The translations under genes were made by a program, and so were the position numbers. A stretch of 44,634 nucleotides of DNA. Origin: an uncultured bacterium. Lineage in GTDB: Bacteria; Cyanobacteriota; Vampirovibrionia; Gastranaerophilales; Gastranaerophilaceae. Within the stretch, counting starts at the first letter, position 1; every line of letters begins with the position of its first letter. Below, in pieces: positions 8,123 through 16,422 of the stretch. The stretch is from NCBI GenBank assembly GCA_949284715.1, contig CASDWH010000038.1:1-44634 (forward strand). The letters run 5' to 3'. The notes beneath the pieces are model-generated. The model searched no databases, was not told the origin of the DNA, and was given only the letters and a program-made list of their open reading frames with translations.

Positions 8123-9202
8123 ATGAAACAACAGTCCAACAAAAACGTTATAGGTATTCCGAGAGGAATGTCTTTTTATCACAACTATCCGTTCTGGTAC
8201 GGATTCTTTAATGCACTCGGTATAGTTCCGGTATTGTCAGATTTAACAACAAAACAAACTATGTCTGATGGTTCTGCTCTTGTTGTTACAGAAACTTGTT
8301 TACCTATAAAAATTTACCTCGGGCATGTAATTAACCTTTTAGATAAAGGTATTCAAAATATCTTTGTTCCATGTCTGCAATCAATAGCACCAAAAGTTTA
8401 CAATTGTTCCAAAATCAGAGGACTGCCGGATTTGGTACGCAACGTTATCAAGCGTGATTTCAATCTTATAGAAGCAACCCTTGATAAATCAGATAAAGAC
8501 AGGGGGCTGTACAGCTTTTTAAAAGAAGCCGCAGCGCCGTTTGGTATTACTGATGAAAAGCTTATCAGAAAAGCGTCTAAGGCAGGATGGAAGGTTTATA
8601 ATAATTTCCGGGTCATGCTTAATTCCGGAATGAGCTATAAATCAGCAATGAATTACGCTCTTCAAGGTAAAGTATTCATTGATACACAAAACAAAGAATA
8701 TCCTATTTCTGTAGCTCTGGTTTCTCACGGATATAATATTTATGATGAAAGAGCTTCAATGAAGATTTTTGATAAGTTAGAAGCAATGGACGTAAAAGTA
8801 TTCACAGCACTCCAGCTTACAGACAAACAGATGAGTGAAGGTATTGCGGCTCTTGACCAAAAACCATACTGGGCTAACCAATACGAAATGACCGGTTCTG
8901 CCGGACATTATCTTAAAGATAACAAAATTGACGGGCTTATTGTACTTACAGCTTTTGGCTGCGGCCCTGATTCACTTATGATTGAAAATATTATCAGAAA
9001 ATCAAAAGAATTTGGCAAGCCTTTATTATCATTAACCATTGACGAACACACCGGAGAAGCAGGTTTTATTACACGGCTGGAAGCTTTTATTGATATGCTC
9101 TACCGTAAAAAACGTTCGACAATTATCAATAAAATAGAAATGCATAATTATGATTATATTCCACAAACAAACATTTGTGATTACATAAAGGGTGCAAAAT
9201 AA
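8123..9202 (+). CDS. CoA-enzyme activase-like protein (DUF2229 family, 359 aa)
   Basis: The N-terminus (IGIPRGMSFYHNYPFWYGFFNALG) is the hallmark of the DUF2229 part of large 2-hydroxyacyl-CoA dehydratase activase-like proteins. In those proteins it follows a BadF/HgdC ATPase domain. Here it is a stand-alone protein without the ATPase domain. Cysteines in TETCLPIK, VPCLQS, YNCSK and GCGPDS are placed as candidate iron-sulfur ligands, as in HgdB-related proteins. The reaction is unknown; a role in electron transfer or acyl-CoA chemistry is inference. I prefer ATG 8123, nine bases after GAGG, over the in-frame GTG at 8117, which is only three bases from it. No dehydratase subunit gene is nearby. 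Confidence 0.75.
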   Translation: MKQQSNKNVIGIPRGMSFYHNYPFWYGFFNALGIVPVLSDLTTKQTMSDGSALVVTETCLPIKIYLGHVINLLDKGIQNIFVPCLQSIAPKVYNCSKIRGLPDLVRNVIKRDFNLIEATLDKSDKDRGLYSFLKEAAAPFGITDEKLIRKASKAGWKVYNNFRVMLNSGMSYKSAMNYALQGKVFIDTQNKEYPISVALVSHGYNIYDERASMKIFDKLEAMDVKVFTALQLTDKQMSEGIAALDQKPYWANQYEMTGSAGHYLKDNKIDGLIVLTAFGCGPDSLMIENIIRKSKEFGKPLLSLTIDEHTGEAGFITRLEAFIDMLYRKKRSTIINKIEMHNYDYIPQTNICDYIKGAK

Positions 9203-9248
9203 AAATACATCTCCAGATTATGCGCCGCGTCTGTTCCATACAGAATAT

Positions 9249-9680
9249 TTACCGCGGTATAATTTCCCGCTTGCAAACCAGTTCCGAATTTAAATACTGT
9301 GTCCATATAAGCTGGCTTTTAGTAATCCCGTTAAGTTTAACGACTCCTTTTCCGGTATCAAAATCAACATTATATGTTTCACCGGTTTCATTTTTCATCG
9401 CTTCTGCTATTTCCTCAAGCATAGGTTTTGTAAATGCACATGTTGTAATATCACGGACTGTCGGGCGTATAATGACCTGCTTATAAATACATTTATGATC
9501 CATCACACCCTGTACAAGCTTTGTCAAAGAAACAGTATCCTGACCGGATTTTATATTAGAACGTTCTGTATACGGCTCACAGGCACTAAAACTTGATATA
9601 AACCTTTCTGAATATATTTCAGACGCTATAGCAGAAATAGAAACAAATAATACCGTTAAAAAAATTAAGACTTTTTTCAT
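9249..9680 (-). CDS. secreted hypothetical protein with four cysteines (143 aa)
   Basis: Residues 1-19 form a typical Sec signal peptide (MKK, hydrophobic core, AIA before Ser20), so the mature part of about 124 residues is periplasmic or secreted. It has four cysteines (in SACEPY, HKCIYK, TTCAFT and LVCKRE), which could make two disulfides. I do not recognise the family. The gene is convergent with the activase-like gene. A TATAAT lies six bases upstream of the ATG (minus strand, 9687-9692) with no ribosome site, the same leaderless arrangement as ruvC. Confidence 0.75.
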   Translation of the reverse strand: MKKVLIFLTVLFVSISAIASEIYSERFISSFSACEPYTERSNIKSGQDTVSLTKLVQGVMDHKCIYKQVIIRPTVRDITTCAFTKPMLEEIAEAMKNETGETYNVDFDTGKGVVKLNGITKSQLIWTQYLNSELVCKREIIPR

Positions 9681-9723
9681 AACAAAATTATAGCGTAAAA
9701 ATAATAAGGAAAAACTTTACCGG

Positions 9724-10125
9724 TTATTTAATCTGGAATGTACATTGAGAGCAGTGCGCCTTTGGATGGAACACCAGATTATCCTCTAAATCATACATCT
9801 TAGCTATTCTTACAACAAGTTTTGAACCGCACACCGGACAGTATAAATCAGTTTCGCCGCCTAAAATCATTTCTTTTATATCATCCACCGTTTCCTGTTT
9901 TACTGAAATATCATTTATTATTTTTTCGTATCCTTTTATTTCAGCAGACTGTAACTTCAATGCTCTGGCTAATTTTTGTCTTATTGTAACAGATAAAAAG
10001 AGTTCTTTTCCAGACTCAATGTCCTCTATAGCTTCAACACTTATCCCTGAGCGTTTGGCAAGGCCGGTCACTGACAAACCAGCTTTTTCTCTTTTTTCTG
10101 ATATAAATTCTGCCAGACTTTTCAT
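9724..10125 (-). CDS. XRE-type HTH protein with C-terminal zinc ribbon (133 aa)
   Basis: Residues 1-60 match the XRE/Cro helix-turn-helix fold (EFISEKREKAGLS...LAKRSGIS...IEDIESGK). The C-terminus has two cysteine pairs, C96-P-V-C99-G and C125-S-Q-C128, typical of a zinc ribbon. It is therefore likely a DNA-binding regulator, or a partner of another DNA-associated protein. The start has AGAGG upstream at normal distance. The palindrome TACAATTGTA lies about 25 bases upstream (10150-10159), a candidate binding site for autoregulation. No other gene appears to be in its operon, since both neighbours on this strand have their own ribosome sites and gaps. Confidence 0.85.
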   Translation of the reverse strand: MKSLAEFISEKREKAGLSVTGLAKRSGISVEAIEDIESGKELFLSVTIRQKLARALKLQSAEIKGYEKIINDISVKQETVDDIKEMILGGETDLYCPVCGSKLVVRIAKMYDLEDNLVFHPKAHCSQCTFQIK

Positions 10126-10178
10126 TTCATGCCTCTTTTTTTTAACTTATACAATTGTAACACAGATTAATAAACTTT

Positions 10179-10970
10179 TCAGAGCGGTAATATTTGCCTT
10201 AAATCTTCAACCATTTGACATGCAATATTTATTTTTTCCTCAGGACTGCCTGCTGCCATTATATTAACACTCTTTTCAAAATTTGCCGGCAGAATTTCAC
10301 AATACTTTTTTGCATAATCTACAAGTCTTTTCTCACCGGGATGAAGAAGTTCGTTTACCGCAAAGATAATATCAAAATAACTTGCAAGGAACGCAGCGCT
10401 TCTGTGGTTTACACTATTAAAATCATTTCGTTTTACAGCTTTTTCAAGCTGCTCATAATAAGATGCAAAAGGTTTATCCTTTAACAGCATCATATTGCGT
10501 TTAATAATATTTTCTTTAAGCGGCAAAGGATAAGGAGTATTTAACCTGTTTTTCAGCTCTTGCAGCCATCCTGATTTGTCATCTATGATATTTAACAGAT
10601 TTAATGTATATAAAAAGCAGGTTGTGTAACCGTTTGAAGGCAAAAAGTTCTGCCAGACATTCTCAAACATTTCCTCAAACCAATTTTTATTAAAATACAT
10701 CACATCAAGCACCGTTCCGGCCTCATCAACATAAAACTCGTCCCCGGGGCCAAAATACTCGCCGCCGACTTCATATCTGGAAGTGCAGTTTTTAACAATT
10801 TCTTCTCTTACAGCAAGCGGAATATCTTTGTATACAAAAATATAGACATCAATATCAGAATTACTATCATCCGTTTTGGCCGCCGTCGAACCGCCGATAC
10901 CTATGGCTGCTGTTTCATCAAATTTTTTGTATTTATCAAAAATTTTATTTAATATTTCTTGCTTTTGCAT
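10179..10970 (-). CDS. nucleotidyltransferase-fold protein (263 aa)
   Basis: The N-terminus carries the polymerase-beta nucleotidyltransferase signature: Gly26-Gly-Ser28, Asp39-Ile-Asp41 and a third acidic residue near Asp89 (GTVLDVMYF). These residues bind two metals in the family. The remaining 170 residues are helical, as in DUF4037-type and aminoglycoside nucleotidyltransferase-like proteins. Substrate is unknown. I moved the start to ATG 10970, seven bases from GGAGGG (minus strand 10974-10980). The longer frame to 11027 would overlap the acetyltransferase gene upstream. The two genes are 17 bases apart on the same strand and probably co-transcribed. Confidence 0.8.
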   Translation of the reverse strand: MQKQEILNKIFDKYKKFDETAAIGIGGSTAAKTDDSNSDIDVYIFVYKDIPLAVREEIVKNCTSRYEVGGEYFGPGDEFYVDEAGTVLDVMYFNKNWFEEMFENVWQNFLPSNGYTTCFLYTLNLLNIIDDKSGWLQELKNRLNTPYPLPLKENIIKRNMMLLKDKPFASYYEQLEKAVKRNDFNSVNHRSAAFLASYFDIIFAVNELLHPGEKRLVDYAKKYCEILPANFEKSVNIMAAGSPEEKINIACQMVEDLRQILPL

Positions 10971-10987
10971 CAGCCCTCCTTTGAACC

Positions 10988-11557
10988 TCAGCCGGCATAT
11001 ACCGGAACATTCTTTATAATATTGCAAGGATTTCCTGCGGCAACAGTATTTGATGGAATATCCTTCACAACAACACTGCCTGCACCTATTGTACAGTTAT
11101 CGCCTATAGTAACTCCCGGCAGCACAATTACATTTCCGCCTATCCAGACATTATTGCCTACTCTAATCGGTTTTGCATACTCAAGCCCCTTATTTCTGCG
11201 TTCAATATCCAGAGGGTGGCCGGCTGTATAAAACCCGCAGTTAGGAGCGATAAAAACATTGTCGCCAAACGTTACTTTTGCCGGATCCAGAATAACAAGA
11301 TTGTGATTGGCATAGAAATTTTTACCAAGTTCTATATTATACCCGTAATCACACCAGAAGTACGGTTCAATTATAAAGTCACCGTTAATTTTCCCTATAA
11401 TTTGTTTCAAAATTGATTTCCGCTGTTCTAAGTTCTCATACGGAGTATTATTAAATTTTGAACACAAAATTTTACATTTCACTCTATCCTCATATAATTC
11501 TTTATCATTATTTGCATCATATAAATCCCCGTTAAGCATTTTTTCTTTTTCGCTCAT
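10988..11557 (-). CDS. maltose/galactoside O-acetyltransferase-like enzyme (189 aa)
   Basis: This protein belongs to the left-handed beta-helix acetyltransferases that move acetyl from acetyl-CoA to a sugar hydroxyl (Maa, LacA, NodL). It has the N-terminal Maa helical domain (MLNGDLYDANNDKELYEDR) and hexapeptide repeats (IGGNVIVLPGVTIGDNCTIGAGSVV). The conserved TAGHPLD holds catalytic His114. The length fits the family. AGAGG precedes the ATG by six bases. It heads a two-gene unit with the nucleotidyltransferase-like gene. The natural sugar acceptor cannot be read from sequence. Confidence 0.9.
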   Translation of the reverse strand: MSEKEKMLNGDLYDANNDKELYEDRVKCKILCSKFNNTPYENLEQRKSILKQIIGKINGDFIIEPYFWCDYGYNIELGKNFYANHNLVILDPAKVTFGDNVFIAPNCGFYTAGHPLDIERRNKGLEYAKPIRVGNNVWIGGNVIVLPGVTIGDNCTIGAGSVVVKDIPSNTVAAGNPCNIIKNVPVYAG

Positions 11558-11626
11558 CTCAAACCTCTTAAATTTTAATCTTTACTTATATAATATCATT
11601 GTTAAAGATACATTTAAACAGAAAAC

Positions 11627-11654
11627 TTGTTATAAGGGTTTTTGGTGATATAAT
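11627..11654 (+). promoter_or_regulatory. promoter of leuD, TTGTTA-N16-TATAAT
   Basis: TTGTTA (11627-11632), 16 bases and a perfect TATAAT (11649-11654) lie 32 bases upstream of the leuD ATG. Confidence 0.65.
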
Positions 11655-11685
11655 GATTGGTAACATAAAGTTATAGGGGCATAAA

Positions 11686-12183
11686 ATGGGACTTACAGGA
11701 AAAGCTTTTAAATTTGGAGATAATATATCAACCGACCACATTGCACCGGGGCGGTTATTTCATCTGCGCTCTGATTTGAACGAATTTGCAAAACATGTGC
11801 TTGAAGATGCGGATGAAAATTTTGCAAAAAATATGAAAAAGGGTGATTTTGTTGTAGCCGGTTCAAATTTTGGTTTAGGTTCTTCAAGAGAACACGCGCC
11901 GCAGATTATAAAAATAGCAGGTGTCGGAGCTGTTCTTGCAAAAAGCTTCGCAAGGATTTTTTACAGAAATGCTATTAACATCGGACTTCTTGCAATTGAA
12001 TGCGACACAGACGGCATTGATGCCGGCGATGAACTTGATTTAGACATTAAATCCGGCATTATTAACAACCTTACTAAAGGAACAATCATTCAAATCCAGC
12101 CGCTTCCTGATGTTATGGTTAAACTGCTTAATGACGGCGGATTAATTGAACATATTAGAAAACACGGAGATTTCGCTCTTTAA
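11686..12183 (+). CDS. leuD: 3-isopropylmalate dehydratase small subunit (LeuD-like)
   Basis: The aconitase-family swivel domain isomerises 2- to 3-isopropylmalate in leucine synthesis together with LeuC. The short form (165 aa) is the one seen in many anaerobes. Key signatures are GDNISTDHIAPGR near the N-terminus and the substrate-loop stretch GSNFGLGSSREHAP. A related specificity (homoaconitate, citramalate-derived substrates) cannot be excluded, because the small subunits are hard to tell apart. No large subunit (leuC) is adjacent, so the partner must be encoded elsewhere. The ribosome site is weak (GGGG about seven bases before ATG). Confidence 0.85.
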   Translation: MGLTGKAFKFGDNISTDHIAPGRLFHLRSDLNEFAKHVLEDADENFAKNMKKGDFVVAGSNFGLGSSREHAPQIIKIAGVGAVLAKSFARIFYRNAINIGLLAIECDTDGIDAGDELDLDIKSGIINNLTKGTIIQIQPLPDVMVKLLNDGGLIEHIRKHGDFAL

Positions 12184-12300
12184 TAAGAAGTATACAGCCA
12201 GATTTAATGTTTATACCCTGAACCTGAACTCTTAAAAAAAATTAACAAAATTATGGACTTGGCTATATTTCTGCTATACTATCTTATGTATGGGGAAGTT

Positions 12301-13656
12301 ATGAGAGAAAGAATACTTCTGTTAACAATAGTAGCATTTTTAAGCATTTTTCTATACGTATTCCAATATCATGTTAATACAGGAATAGGATTTGTTATCT
12401 TATGCGGATTTATGGTTATTTACGGGATTTATATGAATCTTGCAACCAGACATAAAAAACGTAAACTCCAGAAGCAGCCTGTAGTTGTTAATGAAAATTA
12501 CAAACCTTTTATCTCCGTTCTAATCCCCGCTCATAATGAAGAAGGTGTTATAACCCATACTGTAGAAAATATTCTTGCAATGGACTATGAAAATTTTGAA
12601 GTAATAGTTATAGATGACAGGAGTTCCGACAGCACCCCCTTAGTAATCAAACAACTGGAGGCAAAATATCCTTCAGTACATGCACTCATCCGGCCCCACG
12701 ATGCCTATCCGGGCAAATCGGCAGTTCTGAATGATGCTTTTGAACTCGCAAAAGGTGAAGCAATCCTTGTATTTGATGCTGATGCAACTGTCGAAAGCGA
12801 TTTTTTAAAAAAACTTTTACCGGAATTAGAACCTGCTGATGTGGGTGCTGTTCAGGCAAGAAAGGTTATCAGAAATAAAGATGTAAATATCCTTACACGC
12901 TGCCAGAATAACGAATACACACTGGATTGTAATATTCAAACAGGAAGAGATTCTGTTAAAGGAGCAGTAGAACTCCGCGGCAACGGTGAACTTATTAAAC
13001 GCGCCGCCCTGGAAGATATAGGCGGCTGGAATAACGATACCATAACTGATGATTTGGATATGTCCACAAGACTTCACATAAAAGGCTGGGACGTTCGTTT
13101 TTGCGCAGATGCTGTTGTATACGAAGAAGGCGTTATATATCTTGTTCCACTCTACAGACAGCGCAGACGCTGGCTTGAAGGAAGTATCAGAAGATATTTG
13201 GAATACTTCTGGGACGCCTTTAACTCAAAAAAAATGTCATTAAAAGCACAGACTGATATGTTTATATTCATTCTTCAGTTCATTATGCCTTTATGGTTTT
13301 TACTCGAAGTCTGTTTCAGAACAGTCAAATTCCTTATGGGGAAAGTCGGGCCTAACGAATTTTTATCCTCAGGAGTAATCGCTGTTGTAATGGCATTTGG
13401 ATTTTTTACTGCTATAAGATACAGCTTAAGACGGTATGATAATGTTCCAAGACTAAGAGCTGCAAAAGAAGCTTGCGAAACAACTATTTATATGTTAATA
13501 ATATGGTTTCCGATGGTATTATTTATACTCGGTAAAATCGTATTCCTTAAAAAGGACATGAAATGGGGCAAGACCACTCATGGATTGGTAATGGAAAAAG
13601 AACGTACAATACTGGAAAAAATCAAAAAGATTAAAAAAGAATTACAAGAGGTATAA
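12301..13656 (+). CDS. family 2 glycosyltransferase, processive membrane type (451 aa)
   Basis: This is an inner-membrane glycosyltransferase of the cellulose/hyaluronan/N-acetylglucosamine synthase kind. Two hydrophobic segments (about 4-20 and 27-45) are followed by the cytoplasmic GT-A domain, with Asp105-Asp106 (VIDDRSSD), Asp159-Ala-Asp161, Thr249-Asp-Asp-Leu-Asp and QRRRW at 287-291. Further hydrophobic segments follow from about 310. QxxRW is characteristic of processive enzymes. I start at ATG 12301 after GGGGAAG; the longer frame from 12253 would begin inside a promoter-like stretch (ATGGAC, 16 bases, TATACT). apt follows by two bases. No PilZ domain is seen. The polymer is unknown. 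Confidence 0.88.
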   Translation: MRERILLLTIVAFLSIFLYVFQYHVNTGIGFVILCGFMVIYGIYMNLATRHKKRKLQKQPVVVNENYKPFISVLIPAHNEEGVITHTVENILAMDYENFEVIVIDDRSSDSTPLVIKQLEAKYPSVHALIRPHDAYPGKSAVLNDAFELAKGEAILVFDADATVESDFLKKLLPELEPADVGAVQARKVIRNKDVNILTRCQNNEYTLDCNIQTGRDSVKGAVELRGNGELIKRAALEDIGGWNNDTITDDLDMSTRLHIKGWDVRFCADAVVYEEGVIYLVPLYRQRRRWLEGSIRRYLEYFWDAFNSKKMSLKAQTDMFIFILQFIMPLWFLLEVCFRTVKFLMGKVGPNEFLSSGVIAVVMAFGFFTAIRYSLRRYDNVPRLRAAKEACETTIYMLIIWFPMVLFILGKIVFLKKDMKWGKTTHGLVMEKERTILEKIKKIKKELQEV

Positions 13657-13658
13657 AA

Positions 13659-14183
13659 ATGTTAACATCTGTTAAAGACAAAATAAGAACAATCCCTGAT
13701 TATCCGAAAAAAGGTATTTTATTTTTCGATATCACAACCGCTATAAAAGATGCAGAAACACTCAATAAAATGATTGATTTTTTATACGAAGCATTCAAAG
13801 ATAAAAACATAGATTATGTTGCAGGTATAGAATCCCGCGGCTTCATATTCGGCGCGCCTCTGGCCTGCAAACTCGGCGCCGGATTTATCCCGGTCAGAAA
13901 ACCTAATAAACTTCCTGCTAAAACAATAAGCGAAAGTTATGAACTTGAATACGGCACTGACTCAATAGAAATACACGAGGATGCAATAGAGCCGGGGAAA
14001 AGAGTTCTTGTAGTTGATGATTTACTTGCTACAGGAGGAACAGCAGCAGCAGCCTGTAAATTATTTAAAAAAGCAGGCGGCGAAATTGTATCAGCAGCGT
14101 TTATTATTGAACTTGACGAACTTAACGGCAGACAAAAGATTGAAGATGCCGGCGTAAAAGTTGTTTCTATGCTTAAACTTTAA
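13659..14183 (+). CDS. apt: adenine phosphoribosyltransferase
   Basis: Apt makes AMP from adenine and PRPP (purine salvage). The PRPP-binding motif [11 protein letters not shown] is at residues 118-128, and [13 protein letters not shown] (53-65) is the conserved adenine/PRPP region. Its 174 residues match the family. The gene begins two bases after the glycosyltransferase stop, with GAGG overlapping that gene's end, so the two are translationally close. deoB follows 19 bases later and supplies the same purine and pentose salvage pathway. Confidence 0.96.
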   Translation: MLTSVKDKIRTIPDYPKKGILFFDITTAIKDAETLNKMIDFLYEAFKDKNIDYVAGIESRGFIFGAPLACKLGAGFIPVRKPNKLPAKTISESYELEYGTDSIEIHEDAIEPGKRVLVVDDLLATGGTAAAACKLFKKAGGEIVSAAFIIELDELNGRQKIEDAGVKVVSMLKL

Positions 14184-14202
14184 ACAAGGAGCTTAATAAA
14201 GA

Positions 14203-15381
14203 ATGAAAAGAGCAATTATCATAGTTATTGACTCTATGGGTATCGGCGCAATGCCGGATTGCGAAGAGTTTGGTGATATTCCCGAATGCAATACTTTAAA
14301 GAACGTATGTAAGGCAAACGACGGACTTCATCTTCCTGTTATGGAGAGTATGGGGCTTGGGAATTTATGCGAACTGGAGGGCGTTAAACCCGTTAGTAAT
14401 CCGCTTGCCGCAACTGTAATTCTTAAAGAAGAATCAAAAGGCAAAGATACAACTACAGGCCACTGGGAAATAGCAGGACTGGTTTCAGAAAAGAAATTTG
14501 AAACATTTCCCGACGGGTTTCCTAAAGAACTTATTGACGAATTTATTAAAAGAACCGGCTGCGGCGGGGTACTAGCAAATATTCCGGCAAGCGGCACCGT
14601 TATAATTGAACAATTAAACGATGAACACCACAAAACAAAATATCCTATAGTCTATACCAGTGCTGACAGTGTTTTCCAAATTGCGGTTGATACAGATTTA
14701 ATCCCGCTTGAAACACTTTATAGCTGGTGTAAAATAGCAAGAGAAACTCTGGATGAAATGGGATTTTTTGTTGCAAGGGTAATTGCACGCCCTTACAAAA
14801 TTATTAACGGAAAACCGGCAAGAATATCGGCAGACAGGCGTGATTACTCAATGGTTCCGCCCCAAGATACAATTCTGAATACTGTTAAAAATCTCGGTGC
14901 AAAAGTTATAGGTATCGGTAAAATCGAAGATATTTTTGCAAAATCAGGTATTACACACGCTATTCATACAGGCTCTAATAAAGAAGGACTGGAATTAACT
15001 CTTAAAGCTGTGAAAGATGAATTAGAACTTGATAAAATAGCCTATCCCGATACCAGAATTACCAATAATAATATAGGAATAATTTTTACAAACCTTGTCG
15101 ATACAGATATGTTATACGGCCATAGGAATGACTACAAAGGCTACGGAAGAGCGCTTGAAGAAATTGATACCTATCTTAAACAAATAATAAACGAATTAAA
15201 AGATGATGATTTATTAATAGTAACAGCAGACCACGGGTGCGACCCTACAGTTCCGGGAACAGACCACACGAGAGAAAAAGTTCCGGTATTAATGTATAAA
15301 AAAGGAATGCATCCGGTAAATTTTGGAGAAATGACAGGATTTAAATTCATAGCTGTATCTGTAGCAGTTCATCTATTGTAA
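14203..15381 (+). CDS. deoB: phosphopentomutase
   Basis: DeoB interconverts ribose (deoxyribose) 1- and 5-phosphate, linking nucleoside breakdown to the pentose pathway. It is an alkaline-phosphatase-fold enzyme with two Mn ions. Asp10 lies in the first metal motif (VIDSMGIGAMPDCEEFGD), the phosphothreonine lies in TTGHWE (84-89), and the C-terminal metal motifs are TADHGCDPT and GTDHTREKVPVLMY. Its 392 residues are typical. AAGGAG lies rather far (12 bases) from the ATG. The stop codon overlaps the -35 of the ferredoxin promoter. Confidence 0.96.
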   Translation: MKRAIIIVIDSMGIGAMPDCEEFGDIPECNTLKNVCKANDGLHLPVMESMGLGNLCELEGVKPVSNPLAATVILKEESKGKDTTTGHWEIAGLVSEKKFETFPDGFPKELIDEFIKRTGCGGVLANIPASGTVIIEQLNDEHHKTKYPIVYTSADSVFQIAVDTDLIPLETLYSWCKIARETLDEMGFFVARVIARPYKIINGKPARISADRRDYSMVPPQDTILNTVKNLGAKVIGIGKIEDIFAKSGITHAIHTGSNKEGLELTLKAVKDELELDKIAYPDTRITNNNIGIIFTNLVDTDMLYGHRNDYKGYGRALEEIDTYLKQIINELKDDDLLIVTADHGCDPTVPGTDHTREKVPVLMYKKGMHPVNFGEMTGFKFIAVSVAVHLL

Positions 15382-15404
15382 TTTTGTTTTTTGTTTTTTA
15401 TAAT
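15376..15404 (+). promoter_or_regulatory. promoter of the ferredoxin gene, TTGTAA-N17-TATAAT
   Basis: TTGTAA (15376-15381) contains the end of deoB. A T-rich 17-base spacer leads to a perfect TATAAT at 15399-15404. Confidence 0.65.
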
Positions 15405-15453
15405 ATAAGAGGTTGAAGAAACCACGTATGAATTTAAAATAAGGAGAATAAAA

Positions 15454-15630
15454 ATGGACGTAAAAGTTAATGACTCTTGTATAGCATGCGGCGCTTGCGA
15501 ATCAATTTGCGATGCCGTTTTCAGTGTAGAAGATGTAGCAAAAGTTAACGAAGATGGTATTGCAGGAAACGAAGATGCTGTTAAAGAAGCAGCAGATTCT
15601 TGCCCCGTTTCTGCTATCGAAATTGAATAA
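15454..15630 (+). CDS. [4Fe-4S] ferredoxin (58 aa)
   Basis: This is a small acidic single-cluster ferredoxin, an electron carrier of the cytoplasm. Cys9-x2-Cys12-x2-Cys15 and Cys50-Pro provide the four cluster ligands. Cys19 sits where the Thermotoga-type single-cluster ferredoxins have a disulfide cysteine, but I see no second partner for it. The second cluster motif of 2[4Fe-4S] ferredoxins is absent. A perfect AAGGAG seven bases before ATG, its own promoter and a strong terminator make it a monocistronic, probably highly expressed gene. The redox partner is not encoded in the window. Confidence 0.93.
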   Translation: MDVKVNDSCIACGACESICDAVFSVEDVAKVNEDGIAGNEDAVKEAADSCPVSAIEIE

Positions 15631-15654
15631 TAATTTTTAAAAGATAGTTTTTGG

Positions 15655-15691
15655 AAAATCTGCCTTTTGATATAAAAGGCAGATTTTTTTT
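15655..15691 (+). terminator. strong intrinsic terminator of the ferredoxin gene
   Basis: A perfect 14-base stem AAAATCTGCCTTTT / AAAAGGCAGATTTT (15655-15668 and 15674-15687) has a five-base loop. The T-run continues past the stem. Confidence 0.9.
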
Positions 15692-15723
15692 GTATTTCGC
15701 ATAATATTAAAAGTAGCATAGGA

Positions 15724-15752
15724 TTGCAATAGTATAGCACAAGATGTATAAT
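15724..15752 (+). promoter_or_regulatory. promoter of the lipoprotein gene, TTGCAA-N17-TATAAT
   Basis: TTGCAA at 15724-15729 and TATAAT at 15747-15752 are separated by 17 bases. The gene's GAGG and ATG follow within 21 bases. Confidence 0.65.
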
Positions 15753-15772
15753 GTATATATGAGGTGTTAATT

Positions 15773-16003
15773 ATGAATAAATTAACAATCCTGATGTGTC
15801 TGGTATGTTTTATATGTTCAATCTTTTTAACCGCCTGTGTTCAGAATACAGGTGGTAATGTACTGCAATATCAAAGAAAATTTAAAAATATTAATGAACC
15901 GCAAAAAACTGAACCCTCCGGAATTATTGATTTATCAGACGGTACAAAAGTTAATTTTGATATAATGCCAAATTCTTCAGATACAAATTTTGGTATAAAA
16001 TAG
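15773..16003 (+). CDS. small lipoprotein (76 aa)
   Basis: The signal sequence ends in the lipobox Leu-Thr-Ala-Cys22, so the mature product is a lipid-anchored peptide of 55 residues. The mature part is polar and has no domain I recognise. I start at ATG 15773, eight bases after GAGG, not at the upstream GTG at 15764. The next gene begins four bases after the stop, so the two likely form an operon. Confidence 0.75.
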   Translation: MNKLTILMCLVCFICSIFLTACVQNTGGNVLQYQRKFKNINEPQKTEPSGIIDLSDGTKVNFDIMPNSSDTNFGIK

Positions 16004-16007
16004 AATT

Positions 16008-16364
16008 ATGAGTTTAGAAAACAGACGTTTGTGTGCAAGATTAATAGATGATGTCCTGTCAGGCAGACGTATTACAAGAGAAGCATTATTAAGATTTCCT
16101 AAAGGCGAACATGATACAAGCGTTCTTGCCGCCTATCATGCACTTATCCATTATGAAGCAGATGAGGATTTACGCAAAAGAGATAAAGATTACCGCGAAG
16201 AACAGGATTTGTACCTTAAATCAATTGCTGATATTTTAATTAGCGGTAAATCTCTACCTGTAAATATTATTAATAATTACGAACAGTACTACGCAGGTAC
16301 TGTATTACCCGAACAAAAAGGGTTCAAAGGGTGGATAAAGTCATTATTGAGATTTATTACCTGA
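16008..16364 (+). CDS. hypothetical helical protein (118 aa)
   Basis: The function is unknown. The protein is charged and helical, with no signal peptide. Its central part (AAYHALIHYEADEDLRKRDKDY) is rich in His, Tyr, Glu and Asp and looks conserved in character. The C-terminus is basic and aromatic (GFKGWIKSLLRFIT) and could be an amphipathic membrane-contact helix. It follows the lipoprotein gene by four bases and ends at a shared bidirectional terminator. The ribosome site is poor, so translation may be coupled to the lipoprotein. Confidence 0.65.
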   Translation: MSLENRRLCARLIDDVLSGRRITREALLRFPKGEHDTSVLAAYHALIHYEADEDLRKRDKDYREEQDLYLKSIADILISGKSLPVNIINNYEQYYAGTVLPEQKGFKGWIKSLLRFIT

Positions 16365-16368
16365 TAAC

Positions 16369-16407
16369 ACAAAAAAACGGATTTTAAAATCCGTTTTTTT
16401 GTTATTA
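16369..16407. terminator. bidirectional intrinsic terminator
   Basis: AAAAAAACGGATTTT/AAAATCCGTTTTTTT forms a 15-base stem flanked by A-run and T-run, so it works on both strands. It separates the convergent hypothetical gene (+) and autotransporter gene (-). Confidence 0.9.
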
Positions 16408-16422
16408 AATTTATTGTCTTTA

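Noticed and set aside
12253-12300. Longer start of the glycosyltransferase
   Set aside because: The extra 16 codons overlap a promoter-like ATGGAC-N16-TATACT and have no ribosome site, while ATG 12301 follows GGGGAAG.
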